Assembly (NCBI RefSeq): GCF_002096845.1
Contig: NZ_NCVK01000003.1
Span: 1 to 64,000, forward strand
Length of the DNA: 64,000 bases
Origin: Streptococcus mitis
Lineage (GTDB): Bacteria; Bacillota; Bacilli; Lactobacillales; Streptococcaceae
Reading direction: 5' to 3'
Shown: positions 16,849 to 26,553 of the stretch, one piece after another
How positions within the stretch are numbered: the stretch's first letter is position 1
How the letters are laid out: the number at the start of each line of letters is the position of its first letter
Program-made: the position numbers and the translations under genes
Notes under the pieces: generated by a model
What the model saw: the letters and a program-made list of their open reading frames with translations, nothing else
What the model was told of the DNA's origin: nothing
Databases searched by the model: none

Positions 16849-17343
16849 CTATTTTTTAGCTTCCCAGACCATATCATACCAAGTTTCCCCTGCAAAGGTT
16901 GACTGGGATAAGCCTTCGTTGACAAATCCGTATTTTTCATAGTAGGCGATGAGATAGTCATGACAGGTTAGGTTAATGCCTTCTCTCTCATCTTCAAGAG
17001 CAACTTCTTTCAAAGCTGTTAGCAATTTCTGCCCCAGTCCTAGTCCCTGTGCTTCCTTGGCAATAGAGAGACAGGTCACAGAGATATAGCCACCCCGCTC
17101 ATGACTATAGTCTTTTATGTCTTCTGTAAAAGACTGATCTTGCAGATGGCGGTGTGGTCCAACTGGTCCTTCTATGTACCCCATGATTCTACCTTCTTTT
17201 TCTGCAACCAGAAAAGAGGTCCGAATTTCTCGCAAATGCGCCTCAAAAACAGAATGAGGAATGGCTTCTTCAACCGAGAAATTTTCTAGTTCAATCTCGA
17301 CAATCCGATCCAAATCTTCTAATCTTGCTTTCCTAATTTCCAT
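16849..17343 (-). CDS. GNAT-family acetyltransferase (second of a tandem pair)
   Basis: The 164-residue protein has the acetyl-CoA motif AQGLGLGQKLLTALKEVA (about 102-119) and the C-terminal segment YYEKYGFVNEG followed by YDMVW. The start overlaps the 3' end of the preceding GNAT gene by 25 bp. The two proteins share the segment ALKEVA and the F(V/I).E..S..... (M)(V/I)W ending, so they arose by duplication. The acceptor is unknown; similarity to serotonin N-acetyltransferase-like (AANAT) amine acetylases is possible. It lies downstream of murC and this GNAT pair is in one operon. Confidence 0.9.
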   Translation of the reverse strand: MEIRKARLEDLDRIVEIELENFSVEEAIPHSVFEAHLREIRTSFLVAEKEGRIMGYIEGPVGPHRHLQDQSFTEDIKDYSHERGGYISVTCLSIAKEAQGLGLGQKLLTALKEVALEDEREGINLTCHDYLIAYYEKYGFVNEGLSQSTFAGETWYDMVWEAKK

Positions 17344-17801
17344 TGTACCTCCAGATAAAAAGGATTAAACCAAATCATACTAAAACCCTGGCTAGTTGCA
17401 TAAAGGGAAGTTTCTTCATCAATAAAACCGTTCATTTCAAAATAGGAAAGCAGCCCATCAGGACTCTCCAAACGAATCCCCTTGTACTCCAGCTCAACTG
17501 CCACCTCTTTCAAAGCCGCAAGAAGAAGTGTTCCCAATCCCTGTCTCTGATGGTCAGACTCAATGACTAAAGAATGTACTTTTAGACATTGCGGATTGTC
17601 TGACTGGGAACTTGATAGAATATAGCCTAAAAGTTGATTTTCATCCCTAGCTAGAAGAAAGGTATCCGCACACTTACGGATACTTTCTTCTAAGATATGG
17701 GAAGTCAGCTGCTTTTCAGCTGGAAAAGATGTGGCCTGAAGTGCCTCTATCTCAGGCAAATCAGACTTACTTGCCTGAATGATCTTAATTGGAATTTCCA
17801 T
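17319..17801 (-). CDS. GNAT-family acetyltransferase (first of a tandem pair)
   Basis: The 160-residue protein has the acetyl-CoA motif HQRQGLGTLLLAALKEVA (about 84-101) and ends with YFEMNGFIDEE and MIWFN. It is a paralogue of the next gene. It begins 9 bp after the murC stop, so murC and the two acetylases are co-transcribed; whether the acetylases act on wall precursors is unknown. Confidence 0.9.
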   Translation of the reverse strand: MEIPIKIIQASKSDLPEIEALQATSFPAEKQLTSHILEESIRKCADTFLLARDENQLLGYILSSSQSDNPQCLKVHSLVIESDHQRQGLGTLLLAALKEVAVELEYKGIRLESPDGLLSYFEMNGFIDEETSLYATSQGFSMIWFNPFYLEVQWKLGKQD

Positions 17802-17810
17802 AAGAATATC

Positions 17811-19145
17811 CTACTGAACATTGCTTGTCAAGTTTGACAAGAGACGCTCAAATGAGTATTCATAGGTTTGGATGTCTCCTGCTCCCATAAAGACATAGAC
17901 AGCATTGTCATGGTCAAGGAGTGGAGAAACATTTTCAACAGTGATCACTTGGTGTTTTTTGTTGATTTTTTGGGCTAGGTCTTCTACCTTAACATCACCA
18001 TGGTCTACTTCACGAGCAGATCCATAGATTTGAGCTAAGTAAACTGCATCTGCTTGATTCAAAGCGTGAGCAAATTCGTCCAACAAGGCAATGGTTCTTG
18101 TAAAGGTATGCGGTTGGAAGACTGCTACAATTTCCTTGCTTGGGTATTTCTGACGAGCTGCATCCAAGGTCGCAATAATTTCTGTTGGATGGTGGGCAAA
18201 GTCATCGATAATAACTGTATCATTGACAATTTTCTCAGTGAAACGACGTTTAACACCGGCAAATGTTTTCAAGTGCTCACGCACCAAGTTCAAATCAAAT
18301 CCTGCTGTGTAAAGAAGAGCAATAACGGCCGTTGCATTCATGATATTGTGGCGACCAAAGGTTGGGATGTGGAATTGACCCAATTCTTGTCCACGAAAAT
18401 GAACGGTGAAGGTTGAACCAGTTGTTGAACGAAGAAGCTCACTAGCTACAAAGTCATTACCTTCTGCTTCAAAACCATAATAATAAATTGGTGCATCAGA
18501 CGTAATTTTACGCAATTCTGCATCTTCACCATAGACAAAAAGACCCTTGGTGATTTGTTTAGCATAGTCGTTAAAGGCATTGAAAACATCCTCGAGACTT
18601 GTGAAATAGTCTGGATGGTCAAAGTCAATGTTGGTGATAATAGAGTATTCTGGGTGGTAAGGCATGAAATGGCGCTCATATTCGTCAGATTCAAAGACAA
18701 AATATTTGGCATTGGCCGAACCACGACCTGTCCCATCTCCAATCAAGAAGCTGGTATCTGTAATGTGAGACAAGACATGAGACAACATACCTGTCGTTGA
18801 AGTTTTTCCATGTGCTCCAGCTACTCCCATGCTAACAAAGTCACGCATAAAGCTACCTAGAAATTCATGATAGCGTTTGTAGCTGATACCATTTTGGTCT
18901 GCATAGGCAATTTCGACGTTGTTATCTGGACGGAAGGCATTTCCAGCGATAATTTCCATATCACCGTCTAGATTCTTTTCATCAAAAGGAAGAATGGTAA
19001 TTCCTGCCTGCTCAAGACCACGTTGAGTAAAGTAGTACTTTTCAACATCTGATCCCTGTACCTTATGCCCCATTTGGTGCAACATCAAGGCTAAGGCACT
19101 CATCCCTGATCCCTTAATTCCGATAAAATGATATGTCTTTGACAT
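17811..19145 (-). CDS. murC: UDP-N-acetylmuramate--L-alanine ligase
   Basis: MurC adds L-alanine to UDP-MurNAc, the first step of stem-peptide assembly, in the cytoplasm. The 444-residue protein has the N-terminal nucleotide fold ([12 protein letters not shown]), the ATP P-loop GAHGKTST (about 108-115), the Mur-ligase DFAHHPTE segment and the C-terminal ligase domain. It lies 10 bp downstream of a conserved hypothetical gene and 9 bp upstream of the GNAT pair. Confidence 0.97.
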   Translation of the reverse strand: MSKTYHFIGIKGSGMSALALMLHQMGHKVQGSDVEKYYFTQRGLEQAGITILPFDEKNLDGDMEIIAGNAFRPDNNVEIAYADQNGISYKRYHEFLGSFMRDFVSMGVAGAHGKTSTTGMLSHVLSHITDTSFLIGDGTGRGSANAKYFVFESDEYERHFMPYHPEYSIITNIDFDHPDYFTSLEDVFNAFNDYAKQITKGLFVYGEDAELRKITSDAPIYYYGFEAEGNDFVASELLRSTTGSTFTVHFRGQELGQFHIPTFGRHNIMNATAVIALLYTAGFDLNLVREHLKTFAGVKRRFTEKIVNDTVIIDDFAHHPTEIIATLDAARQKYPSKEIVAVFQPHTFTRTIALLDEFAHALNQADAVYLAQIYGSAREVDHGDVKVEDLAQKINKKHQVITVENVSPLLDHDNAVYVFMGAGDIQTYEYSFERLLSNLTSNVQ

Positions 19146-19155
19146 GTTTCCTCCC

Positions 19156-19773
19156 CTATTCTGTAATTCTTGTCAGATTCAACTCTTGTGCAACCCGATG
19201 TTCTTGTTCTGTTTGTTTACTTTTTTTATTGTAGATTTGGCTCTTCTTTAGAAAATCATAGTTGTTTTTCTTTGGAGCAAGTGCTGACACTTCTTCATTC
19301 TTGGTAGGGATAGAATGAACTTCTTCCGCCAAGATATAATGAGACTGGGTCAATTTTTGGCTATATTTGACAAATTCACCAGGATTTTCCTTTTGGAAAG
19401 GCGCTGTCGGTTGATTGCCCTGTCTAACAAGGCCTGATTTAGAATGACGTCTCGTACGGCTGAAATCCTGAGTTAGATAGTTAGCAGAGCGTTTCTTTTT
19501 CAAGTCTGCACGCGCTTCTTCACGCGCCACCTCCGCATAGCTCTTTCCTTCTTTTTTAACTCCTAAAGGAGCCTTTTTAGGTTTCTCTACTTGCTTTTCA
19601 ATCGGTTTTACTGGCGCCTCTTCAGCAATAGGAGCCCATTCTAAATAATTTTTATCTCGATACTCACCCTTGATATTACTGATCAGATCAGACTCATCAT
19701 ACAAGTTCATGACTGGCATTTCAGTCAACATGACCTCGTCATCTGACACCAATGGAAATCGTTCTTGTTTCAT
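19156..19773 (-). CDS. Conserved hypothetical protein, charged
   Basis: The 205-residue protein is rich in Lys, Glu and Arg and low in hydrophobic segments, so it is cytoplasmic and perhaps largely disordered. It has basic tracts around [20 protein letters not shown] and a coiled-coil-prone middle part. I do not recognise a domain. It lies between an SNF2-family gene and murC, spaced 47 bp and 10 bp, in the order SNF2, this gene, murC that streptococci share; a link to the cell-wall genes is context only. Confidence 0.8.
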   Translation of the reverse strand: MKQERFPLVSDDEVMLTEMPVMNLYDESDLISNIKGEYRDKNYLEWAPIAEEAPVKPIEKQVEKPKKAPLGVKKEGKSYAEVAREEARADLKKKRSANYLTQDFSRTRRHSKSGLVRQGNQPTAPFQKENPGEFVKYSQKLTQSHYILAEEVHSIPTKNEEVSALAPKKNNYDFLKKSQIYNKKSKQTEQEHRVAQELNLTRITE

Positions 19774-19820
19774 TTTCTATTTCCTTTCAACACTTCATTA
19801 TAGCGTATTGTCTTGATTTT

Positions 19821-22800
19821 TCAAGTGCTGGCTTCAGAAATTCCCAAAATTTCTCTAATTTCTGCTAGGGTCAGACTGCCACGTGACTCTGTTCCATCCA
19901 ATACTTGTGACACCAGATGTTTCTTCTGTTCTTGGAGTTCCTGAATTTTTTCTTCAATAGTTCCCTTGGTTACCAAGCGATAGACCTCAACCGTTTCTTC
20001 CTGACCCATCCGATGGGCACGGCCAATGGCTTGCGCCTCCACCGCAGGATTCCACCAAAGGTCAACCAAGATAACCGTATCAGCACCTGTCAAATTCAGG
20101 CCGACACCACCTGCCTTAAGGGAAATCAGAAAGGCATCTCTTTCTCCTTGGTTAAAAGCCTTGGTCATATCTTGTCTTTCCTTGGCTGGGGTTGAACCCG
20201 TAATTTTAAAGGATGTCATGCCCAAGTCTGGCAATTCTTGTTCAATTTTCTCCAACATTCCCTTGAACTGAGAGAAAATCAAGACACGGTGTCCACCGTC
20301 TGCCACCTGTAGTAGCAGGTCTCGGAGACTATCCAGTTTGCCACTGGCTCCCTGATAATCTTCCATAAAGAGGGCCGGAGTGTCACAGATTTGACGCAAG
20401 CGCATCAAACCAGACAAGATTTCCACACGACTTCGCTGAAATTCCTGATCTGACACTTGAGCCAGACGGTCACGCATCTGTTGCAACTGGGCTAGATAGA
20501 TAGCCTTTTGCTGGTCTTCCAGTTCATTCTTATAAACTACTTCAATCAAGTCTGGTAATTCAGTCAGAACTTCTTCTTTCTTGCGCCTCATAACGAAAGG
20601 CTTGATAAACTGAGCCACTCGCTCTGCTGGTAATTTCATAAATTCTTTCTTGCTTGGCAAAAGTCCTGGCATGACGATTTGAAAAATAGACCACAACTCA
20701 CCCAAATGATTTTCAATAGGAGTTCCTGACAAGGCAAAGACTGATGGCACCACAAATTGTCTCAAGGTCTGAGCGATCTTAGTCTGGGCATTTTTCATGA
20801 CCTGAGCCTCATCTAAGAAAAGGAAGTCAAAGGACATCCCTTGATAAAGCTCACTGTCCTGACGGAAGGTAGCATAGCTCGTCACATAGATTTGATGGCT
20901 CTCAGCAAGAATCTCTTCACGACTAGCTTTCAAACCATGAACAACAGCCACATCCAACTGTGGGGCAAATTTCTGAAATTCATCTGCCCAGTTATAAATC
21001 AAACCTGACGGTGCTAAAATCAAGACCCTACTTTCTTTTGTCACTTGACTGGTCAAAAAAGCAATGGTCTGAAGGGTTTTACCAAGTCCCATATCATCAG
21101 CCAAAATCCCACCAAAACCATAATGATGGAGCATTTGCAACCAGCCGATTCCCTTTTCCTGATAATCTCGTAAGTCAGCCTGAACCTGAGTTGCTTGTCT
21201 AGGGAAGTCCTCTGGATGCGTCAAATCATGGGCCAAATTCTGGAATTCCTGTGAAAAAGAAACACGGTCACGCCCCTCAAAAAGATGAGCTAAACTGTAG
21301 GCCAAGGATTTCCGAGCCTGCAAGGTCCCATCTTTTAATTCAAACTGCCCCAGTTCCTGTAGATTTTGGCGAATTTTCTTGGTTTCTTCATCAAAAAAGT
21401 AGACTTGGTTAGACGAATCAATGTAAAAATCTTGATTATCAACCAAGGCCTGCATGGCTTGATCGATTTCCTCCTGAGCAATATCTTGAAAATCAAACTG
21501 AATTTCCAAGAGACCTCCCTTGGAAGTAATCTGCACTTGAGGGCTTGCTAGGTTATAGAGTTCTTCTACCTTGTCTGATAGGTCAACATGCCCGAGTTTT
21601 TCAAAGACAGGAATGATTTCGTGGAAGAAATGATAGACAGACTCCGCTTTTAAGGCCTGACGCCAAGATTGAAAGTCTGCTTCAAAACCAGCTGCCAAAC
21701 AGACTTGGAAAATTCTTTCTTCTAAGTCAGCATCACTCGAAAATGGCAATTCTTCTAACTCTTGTCGGCTAGATACCTGTCTATCTCCATAATCAAACTG
21801 GATTTCTAAACGAATTCGATTATCCTCTTCCCTGTCAAAGTAAAAAGAGGGTTCAAAGGATTTAATTTGTAAACGTTCAGGAGCTGAAACGATCCCCATC
21901 TGGCTAAAGAGCGTTAGACAGGAAGCTAACTTATCTCGGTCACTACTATCAAATTGCAGGTATTTCTTCCCATGTTGATCCACAGGTAGCGCTTTGATTT
22001 CCTTAAGAAGACGTATCTGCTGGTCTGTTAGAAAATAAACCTGTCCTTTATGGAAAAGCACAGCTCCCTGATAAAAGACATTGACCCTAGGACTCTCACT
22101 GATTTCCATTTCAAAATAATCCGAGTATTCTGTTACTGTAAAGGCAAAGAGATTGGCATCCGCATTCATATCCTGAAAAAGCAGGGTTTGGTAACTATCC
22201 ACTTGATGGTCAAATTGAAAATGCGGCAAGGTCATCAGTAAATTCACACCCTGCTCAAAAAAAGTCAGAGGGAAAAAGAGGTGCCGACCCTGGTTTTGGA
22301 AAAAGAGGTCTGGAGCCTGTCCTTCCTCCATCAGTCCACGCAAGAAAGTCAGAAGTTCTTGGCTGGCCTCATCAAAGGATTCCCAAGACAAGGATTCCTC
22401 ATAAGTCTTGCCAATCATATACGACTTTCTCTGCTCGACAATCCTTAAAAAGAGTGGAATATCCCGAATGACATAGTATTTTTGGCTATTGATTTGCCCA
22501 ATTCTCAGGGTCCACAAGATATGATTGGTTCCTGCTTCCACTTGCCCCACAGCCGATAATTCATAGGCACGTTCTGCTTTTGGAGGCAAGATTCGGTCCA
22601 AAAATTTACCACCCAAGGTCACCTTGGTTTCAACGGCCTCTTTTTCTTCATGACCTTCTTCTAGACTCTGCAAGATTTCCTGACCACGCTCATCATTTTT
22701 TAAAAAATGCTCCAGCGCCGCCAAATGCACACAGTAGCCCCTCTTTTGGAAAAAATCGCAGGCACAAAAAACCAAATCATCCTCTAAACTATAGCGCAGT

Positions 22801-22919
22801 TCTTCTTCTGCAACGCGAGCGTAGAGCCGATTGTTCTTTTCCTTGATGATGTCAACCTTACCAGTTTCATAAAGGGCAACGCCTTCGATACGGACTTTCC
22901 CCGGAATCAATTTAGCCAT
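19821..22919 (-). CDS. SWIM zinc-finger SNF2-family helicase-like ATPase
   Basis: The 1032-residue protein has an N-terminal SWIM-type zinc finger (CACDFFQKRGYCVH, about residues 52-65), a large middle region and the SNF2 ATPase: motif I DDMGLGKT (about 612-619), motif II LDEAQ (in place of DEAH), and the C-terminal helicase motifs including QAIGRAHRMGQ. Proteins of this type remodel nucleoprotein or bind RNA polymerase (compare RapA); the bacterial SWIM-SNF2 class lacks a firmly assigned role. It is the first gene of the run leading to murC. Confidence 0.93.
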   Translation of the reverse strand: MAKLIPGKVRIEGVALYETGKVDIIKEKNNRLYARVAEEELRYSLEDDLVFCACDFFQKRGYCVHLAALEHFLKNDERGQEILQSLEEGHEEKEAVETKVTLGGKFLDRILPPKAERAYELSAVGQVEAGTNHILWTLRIGQINSQKYYVIRDIPLFLRIVEQRKSYMIGKTYEESLSWESFDEASQELLTFLRGLMEEGQAPDLFFQNQGRHLFFPLTFFEQGVNLLMTLPHFQFDHQVDSYQTLLFQDMNADANLFAFTVTEYSDYFEMEISESPRVNVFYQGAVLFHKGQVYFLTDQQIRLLKEIKALPVDQHGKKYLQFDSSDRDKLASCLTLFSQMGIVSAPERLQIKSFEPSFYFDREEDNRIRLEIQFDYGDRQVSSRQELEELPFSSDADLEERIFQVCLAAGFEADFQSWRQALKAESVYHFFHEIIPVFEKLGHVDLSDKVEELYNLASPQVQITSKGGLLEIQFDFQDIAQEEIDQAMQALVDNQDFYIDSSNQVYFFDEETKKIRQNLQELGQFELKDGTLQARKSLAYSLAHLFEGRDRVSFSQEFQNLAHDLTHPEDFPRQATQVQADLRDYQEKGIGWLQMLHHYGFGGILADDMGLGKTLQTIAFLTSQVTKESRVLILAPSGLIYNWADEFQKFAPQLDVAVVHGLKASREEILAESHQIYVTSYATFRQDSELYQGMSFDFLFLDEAQVMKNAQTKIAQTLRQFVVPSVFALSGTPIENHLGELWSIFQIVMPGLLPSKKEFMKLPAERVAQFIKPFVMRRKKEEVLTELPDLIEVVYKNELEDQQKAIYLAQLQQMRDRLAQVSDQEFQRSRVEILSGLMRLRQICDTPALFMEDYQGASGKLDSLRDLLLQVADGGHRVLIFSQFKGMLEKIEQELPDLGMTSFKITGSTPAKERQDMTKAFNQGERDAFLISLKAGGVGLNLTGADTVILVDLWWNPAVEAQAIGRAHRMGQEETVEVYRLVTKGTIEEKIQELQEQKKHLVSQVLDGTESRGSLTLAEIREILGISEAST

Positions 22920-22972
22920 ATTTTTACCTTTACCTTATCTTTTTATTATACCATATTTTCCCCTATGAAAAT

Positions 22973-23005
22973 AGCCTTCTAGGATGACTTTTCTCCTAGA
23001 AGGCT
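22973..23005. terminator. malY terminator
   Basis: AGCCTTCTAGG and CCTAGAAGGCT form a perfect 11-bp stem with an 11-base loop. It lies between malY and the SNF2 gene on the minus strand. Confidence 0.8.
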
Positions 23006-23011
23006 GGATTT

Positions 23012-24178
23012 TTAACGTTTGGCAAAAGTCGTCACAATCCGCTGACAAACTTCTTGCAGCAGGGATTTAGGCATGGCTACATTGAGGCGGGCATGGAGAC
23101 TTCCTTCCTCCCCAAAATCCAAACCACGGTTGAGGATAACCTTGGCTTCATTTTTCAACAGCTCTTGCAATGCTTCATCAGTCAGGTCATAGGCTGAAAA
23201 ATCAAGCCAAATCAAGTAGGTTCCTTGCGGTTTCATGACCTTGATTTTAGTCTCTTTTCCAAATAGATCCACCACATAATTGATGTGGTCTTCAAAGACT
23301 TGCTTGAGTTCCTCTAACCAATCTTTACCGTATCGATAGGCAGCTTCTGTCGCCAAATAACCCAGACCTGAAATTTCATGCTGGTTATTGGCTAACTGGC
23401 GTTTCTGGTAAGCCAGTCTCAACTTAGGATTTTCAATGACTGCATAGGAATTTTTTGTCCCAGCAATATTAAAGGTTTTAGTGGCACTGGTCAAGACGAT
23501 AGCAAATTCTTTAAAGTCAGGGTTGACAGTATTGAAGGAATGATGCTTGTGACCAAAGAGGGCCAAATCTTGGTGAATCTCATCCGAAACCAAGAAAACA
23601 CCATGTTTTTGGCAGAGTTGACCAATCTTCTCCAAGACTTCTTTTTCCCAAACACGTCCACCAGGATTGTGAGGGTTGCAGAGAATATAAAGTTTGACAT
23701 CCTCTTCCACCAAATCCTTTTCAAGTCGGTCAAAGTTAATCTCAAACAGACCATCCTTTTCCACCAAAGAATTGGTAATCAATCTACGGTTGTTCAACTT
23801 GACACTGCGAGCAAAGGGTGGATAGACAGGTGTGTTAATCAGAACCGCTTCGCCTTCTTTTGTGAAAGCTTGAATAGCTGTTGAGATGGCTGGTACCACA
23901 CCCTCGATAAAGATAAGAGCCTCTTTGTCAAAGTGGTAACCGTGTTGTGTGGCTTCCCACTTTTGAACTTCCTTAATTAAATCATCACTGGCATAGGTAT
24001 AGCCATAAACCAGTTGATCAGCGTAAGTCTGCACGGCTTGGCGGATTTCAGGCAAGACTACAAAGTCCATATCCGCTATCCAAGCTGGTAGAACTTCACT
24101 ATCCGTTTCTGCTTCTTTCCATTTATAGGTATGGTGCCCTAAACGATTGGGCTGGCTTGTAAAATCATATTTTCCCAT
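23012..24178 (-). CDS. MalY/PatB-family PLP-dependent beta-lyase
   Basis: The 388-residue protein is a fold-type I PLP enzyme of the MalY/PatB class, which cleaves cystathionine or other C-S bonds to give pyruvate, ammonia and homocysteine or a thiol. The PLP lysine is in SATKTFNIAG. The ATG at 24178 follows GGAAGG and fits the family start (MGKYDF). A longer frame upstream overlaps the metB-type gene and is rejected. It lies 7 bp after the cystathionine synthase/lyase gene, forming a methionine-cysteine interconversion pair. Confidence 0.92.
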   Translation of the reverse strand: MGKYDFTSQPNRLGHHTYKWKEAETDSEVLPAWIADMDFVVLPEIRQAVQTYADQLVYGYTYASDDLIKEVQKWEATQHGYHFDKEALIFIEGVVPAISTAIQAFTKEGEAVLINTPVYPPFARSVKLNNRRLITNSLVEKDGLFEINFDRLEKDLVEEDVKLYILCNPHNPGGRVWEKEVLEKIGQLCQKHGVFLVSDEIHQDLALFGHKHHSFNTVNPDFKEFAIVLTSATKTFNIAGTKNSYAVIENPKLRLAYQKRQLANNQHEISGLGYLATEAAYRYGKDWLEELKQVFEDHINYVVDLFGKETKIKVMKPQGTYLIWLDFSAYDLTDEALQELLKNEAKVILNRGLDFGEEGSLHARLNVAMPKSLLQEVCQRIVTTFAKR

Positions 24179-24185
24179 CTTTGTC

Positions 24186-25280
24186 TTATCCTTCCAAGGC
24201 TTGGCGCAAATCTGCAATCAAATCTCTAGCATCCTCAATCCCAATTGACAAGCGCAAGAGATCATCTGTCAAACCATAAGAATGGCGCACTTCTGCTGGA
24301 ATATCAGCGTGAGTTTGCGTCGTTGGATAAGTAATAAGACTTTCTACCCCACCTAAACTTTCCGCAAAAGAGAAGACCTTGAGGCTGTTCAAAATATGAG
24401 GAATGCGTGTTTCATCCGCTACTTTAAAGGAAATCATGCCTCCACGACCAGTGTAGAGCACTTCCTTAACTGCTGGAGAATCCTTCAAAAAGGCAACCAC
24501 TTCTTGGGCGTTAGCTGTTGAGCGCTCCATACGAAGAGACAAGGTCTTGAGACCACGAATCAATTGATAACTGTCAAATGGAGACAAGACTGCCCCTGTC
24601 GTATTGAGATTGTAGAAAAGCTTTTCGTATAGTTCTACACTATTGGTCACAACCACTCCAGCCAAGACATCATTGTGACCTGCTAGATACTTGGTTGCCG
24701 AATGAAGAACCATATCTGCTCCATCTTCAATCGGACGTTGGTAAATAGGGCTGTAGAAGGTATTGTCCACCACCACTTTGGCACCCTTAGCATGAGCTAA
24801 TTTTGCTAGTTTTTCAATATCAAATTCCAACATCAAAGGGTTGGTTGGGGTTTCAATATAGAGAACATCCACATCCTTCTCCAACTCGCCAATCAACTCT
24901 TCTTCTGTATTGGCATAGGTAAAATGGAAACGGCCTTCCTGCTCCACTTGATTAAACCAGCGGAAAGAACCACCATAAAGGTCACGCACTGCTAAAACCT
25001 TACTACCTACTGGAAAGACGCTAAAGGCCAATACAATTGCTGACATTCCTGAGCTAGTCGCTAGGGCATAATCTGCGGACTCAATAGCTGCCAAGACTTC
25101 CTCAGCCTTACTACGAGTTGGATTTTTGGTGCGCGTATAGTCAAACCCAGTAGATCGACCAAACTCTGGATGCTGATAGGTCGTTGAAAAATGAAGCGGT
25201 GTCACCAATGCACCTGTCGCTTCATCTGATTTGATACCCGCCTGGGCCAAAATTGTGTTGATGTGTAATTCCTTGCTCAT
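24186..25280 (-). CDS. metB: Cystathionine gamma-synthase/beta-lyase family protein
   Basis: The 364-residue PLP enzyme belongs to the Cys/Met metabolism family (MetB/MetC/CGS). The PLP lysine is in HSATKYLAGHNDVLAG, and the N-terminal TPLHFSTTYQHPEFG segment is typical. Trans-sulfuration from O-acyl-homoserine and cysteine to cystathionine is the likely reaction; distinguishing MetB from MetC-type function by reading is not secure. The RBS GGAGG lies before the ATG. A malY-type lyase follows, so the two genes would convert cysteine sulfur to homocysteine. Confidence 0.9.
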   Translation of the reverse strand: MSKELHINTILAQAGIKSDEATGALVTPLHFSTTYQHPEFGRSTGFDYTRTKNPTRSKAEEVLAAIESADYALATSSGMSAIVLAFSVFPVGSKVLAVRDLYGGSFRWFNQVEQEGRFHFTYANTEEELIGELEKDVDVLYIETPTNPLMLEFDIEKLAKLAHAKGAKVVVDNTFYSPIYQRPIEDGADMVLHSATKYLAGHNDVLAGVVVTNSVELYEKLFYNLNTTGAVLSPFDSYQLIRGLKTLSLRMERSTANAQEVVAFLKDSPAVKEVLYTGRGGMISFKVADETRIPHILNSLKVFSFAESLGGVESLITYPTTQTHADIPAEVRHSYGLTDDLLRLSIGIEDARDLIADLRQALEG

Positions 25281-25378
25281 ACAATACCTCCAAATCTATA
25301 GTAACTATTGTACCACTTATTTTCATCAACTCATTTTCTTCTTTTCAAGAGCTAGTTATAGTTTCAAACTATAGACTT

Positions 25379-25608
25379 ATACTAAATTCAAACCATGTCA
25401 GCGTTGCCTTGTCGTAGATATGTTACTGACTTCGTCAGTTCTATCCACAACCTCAAAACAGTGTTTTGAGCTGACTTCGTCAGTTCTATCTGCAACCTCA
25501 AAACAGTGTTTTGAGCTGACTTCGTCAGTTCTATCTGCAACCTCAAAACAGTGTTTTGAGCAACCTGCGGCTAGCTTCCTAGTTTTCTCTTTGATTTTCA
25601 TTGAGTAC
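25379..25608 (+). repeat. BOX element with three boxB copies and shortened boxA
   Basis: boxA lacks about 14 bp after ATACT, reading ATACTAAATTCAAACC. Three tandem 45-bp boxB units begin at 25426, 25471 and 25516, and boxC follows to 25608. The 45-bp period keeps frame, so a repetitive 67-codon minus-strand frame appears; it is not a gene. The remainder of the 395-bp gap 25281-25675 holds only the metB promoter region and a hairpin. Confidence 0.93.
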
Positions 25609-25623
25609 TAGCTAGTAAAGCTA

Positions 25624-25655
25624 AAAAGAATCCAGAAAAGCTTCCAGATTCTTTT
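25624..25655. terminator. Terminator of the 151-residue protein gene
   Basis: AAAAGAATC and GATTCTTTT form a stem with inner AG.AAGCTT pairing. It lies just beyond the stop at 25676. Confidence 0.65.
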
Positions 25656-25675
25656 GTGACGATGATTGCTAGTGT

Positions 25676-26131
25676 TTACTTTGACTGAAAGAAATCCTGT
25701 TGGGCTAAATAGTCATAATGGTCTTTGTTAAATTGATATTGGCCCACACGCTGACCAATCTGACCGACATCCACGGCAAAAATATAGTCTTCATTTTGAT
25801 AGTGCCAGTTCAGCCTAACTGTATTCAAGACTTTCTTATAAGTAAAATCTTGAACTTGATTCCAAGGCATCTCCACGACGTGATTAGAACGATTTTCAGT
25901 TATATCACTAATGTCCATCAAGTAGATTCCCTTAGTTGTGAATGCTATAAGCTTAGGCTTCACACTCGACTGAACATAGTAGGAACCGCCTATAATGAAA
26001 AAATCAATAAAGGATTTCAACCATGTCTTTTTCTTGAAGGCCATCAGAAAATTCTTTTGCCCTTCAATGCGACAAGTTGAAAGAAATGATACAATCTGTT
26101 TTTCTGTCGCAAACTCCATAATAGCGCCCAT
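25676..26131 (-). CDS. Hypothetical protein, PH-like fold suspected
   Basis: The 151-residue protein has no signal peptide. Hydrophobic stretches alternate with beta-rich segments such as KPKLIAFTTKGIYLMDIS and VEMPWNQVQDFTYKK, the pattern of bacterial PH-like (YokE/PH_14-type) proteins; this is an impression from pattern and not proven. GGAGG lies 7 bp before the ATG at 26131, supporting this start over an internal Met at residue 5. It stands alone between BOX elements, with its own terminator. Confidence 0.75.
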   Translation of the reverse strand: MGAIMEFATEKQIVSFLSTCRIEGQKNFLMAFKKKTWLKSFIDFFIIGGSYYVQSSVKPKLIAFTTKGIYLMDISDITENRSNHVVEMPWNQVQDFTYKKVLNTVRLNWHYQNEDYIFAVDVGQIGQRVGQYQFNKDHYDYLAQQDFFQSK

Positions 26132-26365
26132 AATGTTACCTCCATAAAAATCACTAAATAGCCCGTTAAGAATTCTTCACTTAAAGAAGAACTTATCAAT
26201 TATTGCTTTTTATCTTACTTTTACAGTAGACGGCATCCCTCCTATAAAATCATCCTAGCTTGTGTATACTTCAGTTAACACTGGGTAGATTTTCGAAAAT
26301 AGTTTTTTACAAGTTTTTATTATATTCATTATAGCATACATCTAATAAACAATCTAAAAAATGTA

Positions 26366-26470
26366 ATACTCTTCGAAAATCAAATTCAAACCACGTCAGC
26401 TTCGCCTTGCCGTACTCAAGTACAGCCTGCGGCTAGCTTCCTAGTTTGCTCTTTGATTTTCATTGAGTAT
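26366..26470 (+). repeat. BOX element, boxA-boxC (no boxB)
   Basis: A 105-bp element from ATACTCTTCG to CATTGAGTAT, in which boxA joins boxC through CGTACTCAAGTACAGCC. It lies in the 422-bp gap 26132-26553. The rest of that gap holds AT-rich promoter sequence of the 151-residue gene (TATAAT-like words near 26330) and the aliB terminator. Confidence 0.93.
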
Positions 26471-26505
26471 ATGCACTTTTCTTCCAAATTTGCCATCATT
26501 CTATT

Positions 26506-26541
26506 AAAAAACGACAGCTTCTTTCGAAACCATCGTTTTTT
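26506..26541 (-). terminator. aliB terminator
   Basis: AAAAAACGA and TCGTTTTTT are 9-bp arms with an inner TTC/GAA pairing; 12 bp after the aliB stop. Confidence 0.55.
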
Positions 26542-26553
26542 CTTGAAAAATCC

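Noticed and set aside
25398..25601. Repetitive 67-codon frame in the BOX element
   Set aside because: It arises because the 45-bp boxB unit is a multiple of three. There is no RBS or known protein, and it lies within a repeat.
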